Shown here piece after piece: positions 35,736 to 44,464 of a stretch of DNA of 64,000 nt (position 1 is the first letter of the stretch; every line of letters starts with the position of its first letter). A program made the position numbers and the translations under genes. Under the pieces are notes generated by a model, which saw nothing but the letters and a program-made list of their open reading frames with translations, was not told where the DNA came from and searched no databases. Where the stretch lies: positions 1 through 64,000 of the forward strand of contig JARGFH010000012.1 of NCBI GenBank assembly GCA_029210695.1. Direction: 5' to 3'. This DNA comes from Acidimicrobiia bacterium. Its GTDB lineage: Bacteria; Actinomycetota; Acidimicrobiia; Spongiisociales; JAHEDJ01.

Positions 35736-36616
35736 AGCGATTGAGCCTTGCCGAGCGCGATCTCGATGGCATCAACCGTCTCAGTGCGCGCCGCCACCAG
35801 TGGCAAACGCGGCTCCCCGACCGGCTCCCACAATCGGTTCATCGCCGCCTTGACGGGCATCGGATTGGGCTCGGTGAAGCACGAGTAGAAGACGGGCAGC
35901 AAGCCGTAGTTGAGGCGCTGCGCCTCAGCCCAGTCGCCTTCGTGAACAGACCTAACCATTCGCTTTATGTGCTTGCCGACGAGATGAGAAGCGACGGACA
36001 CCACACCGACGGCACCAACCGTCATCATCGCCAGCGTGAAGCTGTCCTGCCCCGAGTAGATGGCGAACTCGGTGGGTAGGGCAAGCCGAGACTGGGCGGT
36101 GTGGTCGATGTCCTGGACTGCATCCTTGACCGCCACGATGTTGGGGTGCGCGGCCAGTCGACCGAGGGTCTCGACCTCGATCAGCCGACCCGTTCTAGAA
36201 GGGATGTTGTAGAGCAGAACGGGGAGATCAGTCGAGTCCGCAATCGTTGAGAAGTGCCGAACGAGACCAGCCTGATCAGGCTTCGAGTAATACGGCGTGA
36301 CGGCCATCAGACCGTGGACGCCCGCCTCAGCCGCCCGCCGGGAGAGTTCGACAGACTCGGCTGTGTTGTATGTACCAGTACCTGCCACCACTTTGGCCCG
36401 GTCGCCCACCGCCTCGACCACAGCTCGATACAGAGCCACCTTCTCGTCGGGAGACAGCGACGGCGACTCCCCGGTGGTGCCGGTCACAACGAGCCCATCG
36501 GAGCCATTGTCGACGAGGTAGCGGGCCAGCCGCCAGACCTTGTCGTAATCGATTCCCCCCGACTCGCCGAACGGGGTGATCATGGCAGTGAGAACTTCAC
36601 CAAATGGCGCTATCAA
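35732..36616 (-). CDS. dapA: 4-hydroxy-tetrahydrodipicolinate synthase
   Basis: A 294-residue class I aldolase that condenses pyruvate with aspartate semialdehyde, the first committed step to diaminopimelate and lysine. The catalytic residues are Lys164 (VAVKDA, Schiff base), Tyr136 (LLYNIP) and the TTGE signature at 47-50. TTG 36616 is chosen because AGGAGG lies 8 nt upstream; a start at 36646 would add ten atypical residues. dapB (41469-42215) and dapF (12877-13641) are elsewhere in the window. Confidence 0.95.
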   Translation of the reverse strand: MIAPFGEVLTAMITPFGESGGIDYDKVWRLARYLVDNGSDGLVVTGTTGESPSLSPDEKVALYRAVVEAVGDRAKVVAGTGTYNTAESVELSRRAAEAGVHGLMAVTPYYSKPDQAGLVRHFSTIADSTDLPVLLYNIPSRTGRLIEVETLGRLAAHPNIVAVKDAVQDIDHTAQSRLALPTEFAIYSGQDSFTLAMMTVGAVGVVSVASHLVGKHIKRMVRSVHEGDWAEAQRLNYGLLPVFYSCFTEPNPMPVKAAMNRLWEPVGEPRLPLVAARTETVDAIEIALGKAQSL

Positions 36617-36740
36617 CGACCTGCCTCCTATGCGGGTTATGACCAAGCCTAGAGCCTCGGAGATCCCGGTTCAGCCTTCCTGGTATGCGGGCCGGCCTCA
36701 CTAACCTGAAACCTCCGATTGTCCAGCCAGAGAGGTAGCC

Positions 36741-37574
36741 GTGTCTCACGTACGCGACGTCGACACCGCGGAGTTCAACCAGCAAGTCATCGAGCGTTCA
36801 TCTGAGGTTCCGGTCGTCGTGGACTTCTGGGCGGAATGGTGTCAACCGTGCCGAACGCTCGGGCCCAGCCTCGAGCGTCTCACCAATGCAGCGGATGGCG
36901 CGTTCGAGTTGGCCAAGGTCGACGTGGACCAGAACCAGGCTCTGGCCGCACAGATGGGCGTGCAGGGGATCCCTACCGTGGTTGCTTTCAAGGACGGCCA
37001 AGAAGTCGACCGTTTCACCGGCGCTCTGCCGGAACCGCAGGTCGAGAAGTGGCTGGCCGGTTTTGTGCCCAACCCGCTCGATGAGTTCGTGGCCGTCGCA
37101 AATGGCCTGGTCAACGAGGGTAGGGAGGAAGAAGCCGCGGCCATGTACCTGAAGGTGCTCGAGGCCGACGGACAACACGAGGGTGCGGCCGTGGCACTCG
37201 CCTCGCTGAAGCTATTGGACGGCGACACAGAGGCGGCACTCGAAATCCTCGAACCGCTCCCGTCGAGCGTCGGGGTCGACCGCCTGCGGGCAGCGGCGCG
37301 ACTCGGCACACCCGGCGCTATCTCAGTTGAAGATCTCGAAGCCAAACTGGCCGGAGATCCGGAAAACGAAACGGTGCAGGTGGACCTGGCAAGAGCGAGA
37401 ATCGCGGGCCACCAGTACGAGCAGGGACTCGATCTGCTCCTCGAGGTAATCACCCGCAAGGGCGACCTGATGGATGACGCCCGCACCGCCGTTCTCGACG
37501 TGTTCGAAGTCCTCGGTGCGGACAACCCACTGACCATTGAGTACCGCCGGCGGCTCGCCAACGCGTTGTTCTGA
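36741..37574 (+). CDS. Thioredoxin-TPR protein, CnoX/YbbN-like
   Basis: A 277-residue protein with a thioredoxin domain (1-110) holding a WCQPC active site (Cys34, Cys37) and the cis-Pro GIPTV, followed by tetratricopeptide-like helices (about 115-275). This is the layout of YbbN/CnoX holdases, which protect clients from oxidation and pass them to chaperones. The canonical redox pair is intact, so it can also act as a reductase. The GTG start has AGAGAGG upstream. A palindromic repeat (37577-37626) lies 2 nt after its stop. Confidence 0.9.
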   Translation: MSHVRDVDTAEFNQQVIERSSEVPVVVDFWAEWCQPCRTLGPSLERLTNAADGAFELAKVDVDQNQALAAQMGVQGIPTVVAFKDGQEVDRFTGALPEPQVEKWLAGFVPNPLDEFVAVANGLVNEGREEEAAAMYLKVLEADGQHEGAAVALASLKLLDGDTEAALEILEPLPSSVGVDRLRAAARLGTPGAISVEDLEAKLAGDPENETVQVDLARARIAGHQYEQGLDLLLEVITRKGDLMDDARTAVLDVFEVLGADNPLTIEYRRRLANALF

Positions 37575-37576
37575 AC

Positions 37577-37626
37577 TTTCTCCGCAATGCTATGCACGCT
37601 TAACGCGCCATTGCATTGCGGAGAAA
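37577..37626. repeat. Palindromic intergenic repeat, copy A
   Basis: Perfect 14-bp arms (TTTCTCCGCAATGC and GCATTGCGGAGAAA) around a 22-nt loop containing ACGCGCCA. Two related copies are at 54256-54304 and 54316-54364. This copy lies between the thioredoxin and cyclophilin genes and could also act as a terminator. Confidence 0.9.
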
Positions 37627-37675
37627 ACCCGACCGATCCCTTACACTGCGGGACCGTTCCGATGAAAGGTTACCC

Positions 37676-38185
37676 ATGGCCGAGCAGTACTCCGCTCCCC
37701 CCGACTTCGAAATTGACCTCGCCAAGACGTATTCGGCGACGCTCCACACGAACCACGGCGACGTCGAAGTCGAGTTCGACGCGGTGAACTCACCGATGGC
37801 GGTGAACAACTGGGTATTCCTGGCCAAAGACGGCTTCTACGACGGTGTCATCTTTCACCGGGTCATCTCAGGCTTCATGATCCAGGGCGGCGATCCCACC
37901 GGGACCGGACGCGGCGGGCCCGGCTATAAGTTCCGTGACGAACTCGACGGGCCCGGCACCTACGCCCGCGGCACGGTCGCGATGGCGAACTCCGGCCCCA
38001 ACACCAACGGCAGCCAGTTCTTCATCATGCACCAGGACTACGGACTCCCTCACGCCTACACGATCTTCGGTAAGGTGACGGATGGTCTCGAGATCGTCGA
38101 TGCCATCGCGGCAACGCCGACAGACCGATCAGATCGTCCGAACAGCGATTGCACGATCAACCGGGTAACGATCACCGAGAGGTAG
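37676..38185 (+). CDS. Peptidyl-prolyl cis-trans isomerase, cyclophilin type
   Basis: A 169-residue cytoplasmic cyclophilin. FHRVISGFMIQGGDPTGTGRGGPGY contains the catalytic Arg and the substrate-binding Phe/Met/Gln, and MANSGPNTNGSQFFI completes the active site. The usual Trp of eukaryotic cyclophilins is replaced by HAYTIFG, as in many bacterial members. The ATG at 37676 follows AAAGGT. No signal peptide is present. Quoted motifs are fragments of one continuous conserved core. Confidence 0.93.
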   Translation: MAEQYSAPPDFEIDLAKTYSATLHTNHGDVEVEFDAVNSPMAVNNWVFLAKDGFYDGVIFHRVISGFMIQGGDPTGTGRGGPGYKFRDELDGPGTYARGTVAMANSGPNTNGSQFFIMHQDYGLPHAYTIFGKVTDGLEIVDAIAATPTDRSDRPNSDCTINRVTITER

Positions 38186-38228
38186 CCACAACGAGAGCCC
38201 TCGGGCTCCCCGACCGCCTACCTCTACC

Positions 38229-38963
38229 ATGAACTCGATGATTCGACGCTTCCTTCTCATGCTCACCGTCTTGGCTCTCGCCGGCGGGTGCAGTTCCACG
38301 CCGTCCACCACAACGATCGCCGACATTCCGACCACGACGACCACCTTCGGCATAACGAGCACGATTCCCGAGCCGACGACCACCACGCTCCCCCAGGCGG
38401 CCCTCGAGATACGGGCCGCCTTCGACGGGTACGTCGCCGCGCTGGCGGCGGCCGACGGGCGAAGCGCCCTCAGCTACGTCGATTCCGGGACCCTCGACCT
38501 CTATGGAGAGCTGCTGCAGCTGGCCGCTGCACCGGTTCACGTCGACGAGATGGACTTCATCGATGCAGTACTCGTGGTCCGTCTTCGTTTTCGCTTCTCA
38601 GAACAAGAACTGGCGTTGCTCACAGCCGAAGACGTCTTCGTCACGGCCATCGACGAGGCGCTTCTCATATCAACACCCGGAGAGCGGATCAACTTCGACG
38701 CGTTCAATATCACCGATGACCAGGCGACCGGCGAGGTGAGGGGCTCTCCAGCGATGTGGTTTGCCCGTGAGGACGGCAAGTGGAAGGTCGCCCTCGGCCG
38801 CGCCTACGAAGAGTACGCGCCCGTGCTGAGCGTCCAGTTGGAACAGGCCGCTCACGACATCGCAGGGGCCGACGCCGGCCGGGCTGACTCTCTGCTCGGC
38901 CTCCTGAGCACCATCGAAGGAACCGGCATCGACCCGGCGCTCCTCGCCGGACCGCGTCCGTGA
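38229..38963 (+). CDS. Lipoprotein of unknown function
   Basis: A 244-residue exported lipoprotein. The signal peptide ends in the lipobox LAGGC (Cys21), followed by a Thr-rich linker (22-55). The mature domain (about 58-244) is acidic, with alternating helices and strands (YVAALAAADGRSALSYVD, PAMWFAREDGKWKVAL) reminiscent of NTF2-like or DUF-type folds, though this cannot be fixed from sequence alone. The next gene is a second lipoprotein 37 nt downstream, so they may be co-expressed. Confidence 0.75.
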   Translation: MNSMIRRFLLMLTVLALAGGCSSTPSTTTIADIPTTTTTFGITSTIPEPTTTTLPQAALEIRAAFDGYVAALAAADGRSALSYVDSGTLDLYGELLQLAAAPVHVDEMDFIDAVLVVRLRFRFSEQELALLTAEDVFVTAIDEALLISTPGERINFDAFNITDDQATGEVRGSPAMWFAREDGKWKVALGRAYEEYAPVLSVQLEQAAHDIAGADAGRADSLLGLLSTIEGTGIDPALLAGPRP

Positions 38964-39000
38964 ATTGGAACTTCCTGGCGGATGCGTGCGTTATAGCCTC

Positions 39001-41013
39001 ATGCGCAGGACAGCATTCACTCTCGTCTTGATCCTGTCGGCTTGTACCGGATCGACGGTTGAGACCACCGGCCCAACGAGCGCCACCACCGCTCCTGCCG
39101 GCCCCTCGGCAACCGAACCACCTATCGCGGGACCCACATCGACAACCTCGACCACATCGACCACGACCGTCCCGGCCACGGTTGTGCCGACTGCCTCGTA
39201 CCAGCTGCTCCCCTCGCCCGATGAGGACCTCGCCTACACGATCGGGCATATGGCGATCGGTGACGCCGGCCTGGTCTATGCAGGCGACGTGAGCACGACG
39301 CCCCGGGATCATCCCAACGAGGGTGCCTTGTGGCACTTCGACGGGCAGGTCTGGACCCGCGCGCTCATCTCCGACCTCACCACCACTGATGAGTACGGAG
39401 ACTCACCCCATGTCTCGGAGCTGGTCTTCTGGGGTGGGCGCTACCTTGCCTTCCTCCTCGGCGACCCTACCGCCCCGGAGTCCGCCGCCTCCCTGCTCGC
39501 CTCGATTGACGGCCGGACCTGGCAACTCGAGCACCTGCTCCCTCAGCGCGCCACCGGCAGTTCACCCGGTGGGATTTTCGCCACACCGGAATCCCCTCCC
39601 CGGCCCGGGGGAGCAGGCATCGCCGGCGTCGCAACGACCGCCGATGAGATCGTTGCCGTCGGATGGGTCACCACCTCTGAAGGGTCGACCGCAGCGCTCT
39701 GGCACTCACTCGACGGCAGGGACTGGACCCTCACCACCACCCCCAACGCTGTGTGGCCGAACGAATGGGCAAGTGCGATATCGGTCGGGGACTCAGGGTG
39801 GCTGCTGGGCGGATCCGGTCCCATCTACGGCACGACTCTCTTGTGGTTCTCAGAAGACGGGGACGACTGGACGTACATCGGCGACCGCTTCGGTGAGGGT
39901 GCATGGTGGTCATTCCATGAGTTGGCCTCGGGTTCCAATGGGCTGGCCGTCGCGGCGTTCGACATGGACTCAGCCACCACGTCGATGTGGAGGTCCGATG
40001 AGGGCATCACCTGGGCCCCGACTTCCGAGCCGCCGTGGCCGGAGGGGTCGGCCGTTTCCCTCGCTTCAGACGGATCGACGATGGCGAGACTGCGTCGTCT
40101 CGAAGACACGACGATCGTCGAAACGTCACCCGACGGCCTGGCCTGGGAAGGCATAGCCGGGCTCTCGTCTGATCCCGGCAACCCGGACATCTTTGTCGAG
40201 TCGCTGGGCCTCGACTATTGGGACGACTCCCTCACACTCACCCGGTTCATGACCCCGGCCGACTACGCCTCTGCCTCCGTCGAAATCTGGATCGATGCGC
40301 CGACGGCCGCGGTCGTTCTGGTTCCGGCCGACGACACGCTGAATGTTCGGCATGGCGTGATGGCCACCGTGATCGGAGAACTCGAACCAACCGCGACCAA
40401 TGTCCGGCCGACCGGTGCCAGCGACGGAGCGGCAGGATCCCTCTGGGTGGAGATCCTCCACAATGGGATCCTCGGGTGGGTCAACTCGATCTACCTGACC
40501 GAGGAGGTTGACGACTTGGCGGCCCTCGATCCATCCGCCACCATCGAGCGGTTCGCCGACGGAGTGTTCCGGGCGGGAGAACCGCTCGGTTCGTACGTCG
40601 GCGCCAAAGGCCTCACCATCACTCACTTCGATCTACCAAAGCATTTCACACTCAACGACGACCCGATGTCCGATCAGACGATCTACCTGTGGGGCAATCC
40701 GGGCTGCGGCCCCGACCCAGACTGCGCGTTCCAGGCGACTTTCGCCAATCAGATCGCCGACAGTTTCCTGTCTGCCTGGGACGACGAGGACCGGCGCATC
40801 GAAATCGATACACCGATCGCCGGAGGAAACGGAACGCTTCCCGAGGCCGTCGTCCCTGTGCTCTTCCGTAACTTCCACTTCGTCGCCGTCCACGACCCGG
40901 GTGACGATCCGGCCTACGGCGGTTTGGACTGGATCACCTGGTACGTCTACTTCGATGTCGTCGACGGTCTGCCCGTCGTCGCAGGGATGTCGGTGGACAT
41001 GTGGGCTCCGTGA
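39001..41013 (+). CDS. Lipoprotein with Asp-box repeats and SH3-like domain
   Basis: A 670-residue exported lipoprotein; the ATG at 39001 gives a signal peptide with lipobox LSAC (Cys15), then a Ser/Thr-rich linker to about 65. Residues 65-430 hold degenerate Asp-box repeats (ALWHSLDGRDW, LLWFSEDGDDW, SMWRSDEGITW), suggesting a beta-propeller. Residues 435-505 fit a bacterial SH3 domain (TLNVRHG ... GWVNSIYL), which often binds cell-wall peptides. The C-terminal 160 residues contain two Cys (GCGPDPDC) and are unassigned. It resembles the frameshifted protein at 6715-8135. Cell-wall sensing or adhesion is a guess. Confidence 0.75.
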   Translation: MRRTAFTLVLILSACTGSTVETTGPTSATTAPAGPSATEPPIAGPTSTTSTTSTTTVPATVVPTASYQLLPSPDEDLAYTIGHMAIGDAGLVYAGDVSTTPRDHPNEGALWHFDGQVWTRALISDLTTTDEYGDSPHVSELVFWGGRYLAFLLGDPTAPESAASLLASIDGRTWQLEHLLPQRATGSSPGGIFATPESPPRPGGAGIAGVATTADEIVAVGWVTTSEGSTAALWHSLDGRDWTLTTTPNAVWPNEWASAISVGDSGWLLGGSGPIYGTTLLWFSEDGDDWTYIGDRFGEGAWWSFHELASGSNGLAVAAFDMDSATTSMWRSDEGITWAPTSEPPWPEGSAVSLASDGSTMARLRRLEDTTIVETSPDGLAWEGIAGLSSDPGNPDIFVESLGLDYWDDSLTLTRFMTPADYASASVEIWIDAPTAAVVLVPADDTLNVRHGVMATVIGELEPTATNVRPTGASDGAAGSLWVEILHNGILGWVNSIYLTEEVDDLAALDPSATIERFADGVFRAGEPLGSYVGAKGLTITHFDLPKHFTLNDDPMSDQTIYLWGNPGCGPDPDCAFQATFANQIADSFLSAWDDEDRRIEIDTPIAGGNGTLPEAVVPVLFRNFHFVAVHDPGDDPAYGGLDWITWYVYFDVVDGLPVVAGMSVDMWAP

Positions 41014-41032
41014 CCGGGTATCGTCGCGCTCC

Positions 41033-41404
41033 ATGGATTCCAGACCCGACGAAGACGCAAGGCCCGACGAAGAAGGCGTCGGCTGTCGACAGGCCGTCAT
41101 GGCAACCGTCGTCTTCATCGCCTTCGCGCTGGCAATGCTGGTCGTTGCGCTGCTCATAGGACTCGACCAGCAACTTGCCTACCCTTTCCTCTTTGCCGGA
41201 GGGCCGGTGACTGGGCTAGTCACCAGCATTGGCGGTGACCTGGCCTTTTCTTGGCCACTCGATCTGACCGTTTGGACCGTCCTCGGGTTCTTCGTCGCCC
41301 GTTACGCAGAACAGCCCAACAAGTACCGGTTCGCCATCGGGGCGGTGATCATGGCTGCCCTCGTCCTCGGCACGGCGGCCGGGCTCATGATCGAACCAAC
41401 CTGA
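41033..41404 (+). CDS. Small integral membrane protein
   Basis: A 123-residue protein. A charged N-terminus (DEDARPDEEG) is followed by three hydrophobic segments at about 22-45, 71-87 and 99-119. No family is recognised. It begins 19 nt after the lipoprotein stop and ends in front of a large hairpin shared with the convergent dapB gene. Confidence 0.65.
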   Translation: MDSRPDEDARPDEEGVGCRQAVMATVVFIAFALAMLVVALLIGLDQQLAYPFLFAGGPVTGLVTSIGGDLAFSWPLDLTVWTVLGFFVARYAEQPNKYRFAIGAVIMAALVLGTAAGLMIEPT

Positions 41405-41408
41405 ATCC

Positions 41409-41465
41409 CCCGTTCTGGCGTCAGAAAGCCGTCAGAATTGCGCGTTTTCTGACGCCAGAAGCGGG
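41409..41465. terminator. Long hairpin between convergent genes
   Basis: Perfect 15-bp arms (TTCTGGCGTCAGAAA and complement, 41413-41427 and 41446-41460), extended by CCCG/CGGG with one bulged base, enclose an 18-nt loop. It lies 4 nt after the membrane-protein stop and 3 nt before the dapB stop, and so can serve both strands. Related at its base to the hairpin at 25593-25647. Confidence 0.7.
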
Positions 41466-41468
41466 TTG

Positions 41469-42215
41469 TTAGATGTCCAGGAGGCCTTCGATTCCCACGG
41501 TGACGCCGGGCAGGCTCGCCACATGGCGCACGGCCAGCAGCACGCCGGTCAGAAACGATGCACGATCGGTCGTGTCGTGACGGATCGTCAGCAACTCACC
41601 GTCGTTTCCGAGCAGTACTTCTTGGTGGGCGAGTAAACCGGGCAGGCGAATGCCGTGCACCGGAACGCCCTCAACCGTCGCACCCCTGGCGCCCGTGATC
41701 AACTCCTCCGACTCAACCTTACGCCGCTGGGTTGGGTTCGCCGCTGCGATCCGTGCTGCCGTGTTCACCGCCGTCCCCGACGGCGCGTCCGCCTTGCGAT
41801 CATGGTGGAGTTCGATCACCTCGGCCGCCGCGAAGTGGGGCGCGGCCAGTTCCGCGAAGCGCATCATGAGCACTGCGCCCACCGAGAAATTGGGGGCAAT
41901 CAGGCAGTTCGGTGGCCCGCTCCCCCACGCCCGGCGCACCTCGTCGATCCGCGCTTCGGTGAATCCCGAAGTACCTACCACCGCGTGAATACCCATCTGT
42001 CGCCATCGTTCGAGGTTGGCCATCACGACCCCCGGCATCGTGAACTCGACCACAACATCAGCACCCCGGACATCCTCAGGATCTGCGGATACCCCGTCGC
42101 CTCGATCAGCCGACGGGTCGAAGAGCCACCCGAGGTCGAGGTCATCAGCCTCCCGGACCGCAGCCGCCACCAGCGACCCCATCCGGCCGGCCGCTCCGGA
42201 GACGGCAACCTTCAT
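41469..42215 (-). CDS. dapB: 4-hydroxy-tetrahydrodipicolinate reductase
   Basis: A 248-residue NAD(P)H enzyme that reduces the DapA product in diaminopimelate and lysine synthesis. The nucleotide-binding GAAGRMG is at 7-13; the substrate signature ELHHDRKADAPSGTA contains the catalytic His and Lys. Its ATG overlaps the M16 peptidase stop by 4 nt (ATGA), so the two are coupled. An M16 peptidase upstream of dapB is a known actinomycete arrangement. Confidence 0.95.
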   Translation of the reverse strand: MKVAVSGAAGRMGSLVAAAVREADDLDLGWLFDPSADRGDGVSADPEDVRGADVVVEFTMPGVVMANLERWRQMGIHAVVGTSGFTEARIDEVRRAWGSGPPNCLIAPNFSVGAVLMMRFAELAAPHFAAAEVIELHHDRKADAPSGTAVNTAARIAAANPTQRRKVESEELITGARGATVEGVPVHGIRLPGLLAHQEVLLGNDGELLTIRHDTTDRASFLTGVLLAVRHVASLPGVTVGIEGLLDI

Positions 42216-43471
42216 TTGACGAACTCCTCGAGATCAGAGGCCTCGAACGGCCCGACCGCACCCATGACGAATGGGCCGCACAGCATCTGTTGAGCAACCA
42301 GTTGGACGTCGGACTCGGTGACTGAGTTCACCCTGGCGATGCGCTCGTCTACGGATGTGTGCTCTCCCCCCGTGAGTTCCTGCCTCCCGAGACGGACCAT
42401 CCGGCTATTGGGATCTTCGAGCGAGAGAGCCAGGCTCCCGCGCAGGTTTCCCTGGGCCCGTTTCAGCTCATCGGGCGTGATGCCGTCCGCAGCCATCCTG
42501 GCCAGCTCTTCACGGACCAATCCGAGCACAGTCGGGGTTTGCGCCGGCGTCGTACCGGCGTACACGGCCCAGGCGCCGACGTCCGCAAACGGCATCTTGA
42601 AGGAGTAGACGGCGTACGCCAGCCCACGCTCCTCGCGAATGGTGTGAAACAAACGGGATGACATGCCGCCGCCCAGCGCCAGGTGCATGATCTCAAAGGC
42701 GTAGCGGCGTTCGTCCTCGCGGCTCATTCCTTCACCGCCCAGCACCAGGTGGCTCTGCTCGGTATCGCGGTGCACGACCGACAACCGACTAGCAACCGAG
42801 GCCCGGCGATACTCATGGTGCACGGCTCCACCCGTCCAATCCCCAAAATGACGCCCGACGAGCTCGACAGCTCGATCGTGCTCGATCGACCCGGATATGG
42901 CGATCACGGTCGAACCGGCGCCATACCGCCGCTGCCAGTATCCGAGAAGATCCTCTCGCTTCATGGCCCGGATCGAATCGCGTGTGCCCAGAATCGGCCG
43001 TTCGAGCGGATGCCCCGCAAAGATCGTCTCGTGGAACCGCTCAAACGCCACGTCGTTCGGGTCGTCCTCGTTCATGTTGATCTCTTCGATCACGACCTGG
43101 AGTTCCGAATCGATCTCGTTCTGCCGAAACGCCGGTCGCTGCAGCATCTCGCCAAGCAGGCGGAGACCCTCGTCGAGATCGGCGTCGAGCATACGGGCCC
43201 AGAAGCAGGTGTACTCCTGGCTCGTGAAGGCGTTGGATTGGGCGCCCATCGCGTCGAAGGTCTCAGAGATCTGGCGAGCGCTCAGCGTCTCGGATCCCTT
43301 GAAGAGGAGATGCTCGAGGAAGTGCGAAGCGCCTGCCTCTTCGGGTGTCTCATCTCTGGTACCGGTGTCTACCCAGCAACCAACGGCGACCGAACGAAGG
43401 CTCGGCATGGTTTCGGTGATGACCCTCAGTCCGTTAGGCAAGGTCGTGAGGTCGTAGTGCATTGGGGGCAT
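42212..43471 (-). CDS. M16 family zinc metallopeptidase
   Basis: A 419-residue processing-peptidase-type enzyme (pitrilysin/MPP family). The inverted zinc motif H-x2-E-H is His50-Phe-Leu-Glu53-His54, and the third ligand Glu lies in EEINMNEDDP about 75 residues later. A second, inactive M16 half follows, with GGGMSSRLFHTIREERGLAY. The start is uncertain: ATG 43471 and ATG 43462 are both possible and neither has a good ribosome binding site. No signal peptide. It is coupled to dapB downstream. Confidence 0.9.
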   Translation of the reverse strand: MPPMHYDLTTLPNGLRVITETMPSLRSVAVGCWVDTGTRDETPEEAGASHFLEHLLFKGSETLSARQISETFDAMGAQSNAFTSQEYTCFWARMLDADLDEGLRLLGEMLQRPAFRQNEIDSELQVVIEEINMNEDDPNDVAFERFHETIFAGHPLERPILGTRDSIRAMKREDLLGYWQRRYGAGSTVIAISGSIEHDRAVELVGRHFGDWTGGAVHHEYRRASVASRLSVVHRDTEQSHLVLGGEGMSREDERRYAFEIMHLALGGGMSSRLFHTIREERGLAYAVYSFKMPFADVGAWAVYAGTTPAQTPTVLGLVREELARMAADGITPDELKRAQGNLRGSLALSLEDPNSRMVRLGRQELTGGEHTSVDERIARVNSVTESDVQLVAQQMLCGPFVMGAVGPFEASDLEEFVK

Positions 43472-43508
43472 TGTACGTGCCGCACGGATCAGATCAGTGC
43501 GCAACCCT

Positions 43509-43543
43509 CGACTCGCGACTCGCGACTCGCGACCCGCGACTCA
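43509..43543. repeat. Heptamer tandem repeat between two genes
   Basis: Five 7-nt units: CGACTCG three times, then CGACCCG and CGACTCA. It ends 1 nt before the stop codon of the hydrolase gene and lies upstream of the M16 peptidase. The repeat unit differs from the tract at 18852-18886, but unit length and copy number are the same. Confidence 0.9.
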
Positions 43544-44401
43544 TTACCGCGACATCCAGTCGTGGATCAGCTCCGCCACTTCGGCCGGTCTTTCCTGCGG
43601 CATCCAGTGCGACGCCCCTGCGATCACCTGCTCGTCGAACTCCGAATCGACGAAAGCGCCGGAACCGGTTGCCATCTCGGGGACAAACGCCCAGTCGAGC
43701 TCGCCGTGGATGTAGCGAACCGGGATGCGCACGTCTGGTAGCTCGAGCGGGACGTCGGCGTTGAAGAGGTCGGCGCGAAAATGCGCCCTGTACCAGTTGG
43801 CCATCGCATCGAAGCGACCCGGACGCCGCCAGTCCCGACGGTACGCCTCCCGATCCTCCTCGCTGAATCCAGGCGAACTCCCGAACGCGAATCGAGCAAG
43901 CAACGCGAAGTCCTCCGAAGCCAGCAAACGCATGCCTGCCTCGCCGGACTGCATCAGCCACACATAGAACGACCGGCTCAGCTGCTCCACATTCCCGGCA
44001 CCGACGGCCCGCATCCGGCTCGGGTGCGGTGCCGCTAGGACGACCGCCCGGCGCACCAACCCTCCCAGCCAGGTGGCTGCTTGCCAGGTGAGAGCACCGC
44101 CGAAGTCGTGGCCGGCCACGTAGGCCGGTCCGCCACCGTTCCACTCGATGATCCCGGCGACGTCAGCCAACAAGACCGGCATGCGGTAGGCCTCGAGGTC
44201 GGTCGGAGCATCGGAATCGCCGAAACCGCGTAGGTCGGGAACGATCACCCGGTAACGGTCTGAGAGCAGCGGCGCCACCTTCATCCAGCACCGGCCTGAA
44301 TCGGGCCAGCCGTGCAGCAGAAGCAGCGGCGGAGCTTCGAGGTCGCCGGCAGTGCGGACATGGATGGTGATGCCGTTGATGGCGAGATCATGGTCTTGCA
44401 C
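43544..44401 (-). CDS. Epoxide hydrolase-like alpha/beta hydrolase
   Basis: A 285-residue enzyme. LLHGWPDS provides the HGxP oxyanion motif, Asp99 in GHDFGG is the nucleophile (Asp rather than Ser points to epoxide or haloalkane hydrolases), and a His in ASHWMPQE near residue 267 completes the triad. The cap domain lies at about 130-210. The natural substrate is unknown. It starts at the ATG at 44401, with the CobT-like gene divergent. Confidence 0.88.
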   Translation of the reverse strand: MQDHDLAINGITIHVRTAGDLEAPPLLLLHGWPDSGRCWMKVAPLLSDRYRVIVPDLRGFGDSDAPTDLEAYRMPVLLADVAGIIEWNGGGPAYVAGHDFGGALTWQAATWLGGLVRRAVVLAAPHPSRMRAVGAGNVEQLSRSFYVWLMQSGEAGMRLLASEDFALLARFAFGSSPGFSEEDREAYRRDWRRPGRFDAMANWYRAHFRADLFNADVPLELPDVRIPVRYIHGELDWAFVPEMATGSGAFVDSEFDEQVIAGASHWMPQERPAEVAELIHDWMSR

Positions 44402-44464
44402 ATCGCCAACCTACCGCGGCGCCGGCCTCGGCGCAGGTTGCAGAGGTGTGAGACAATCAGCCTT

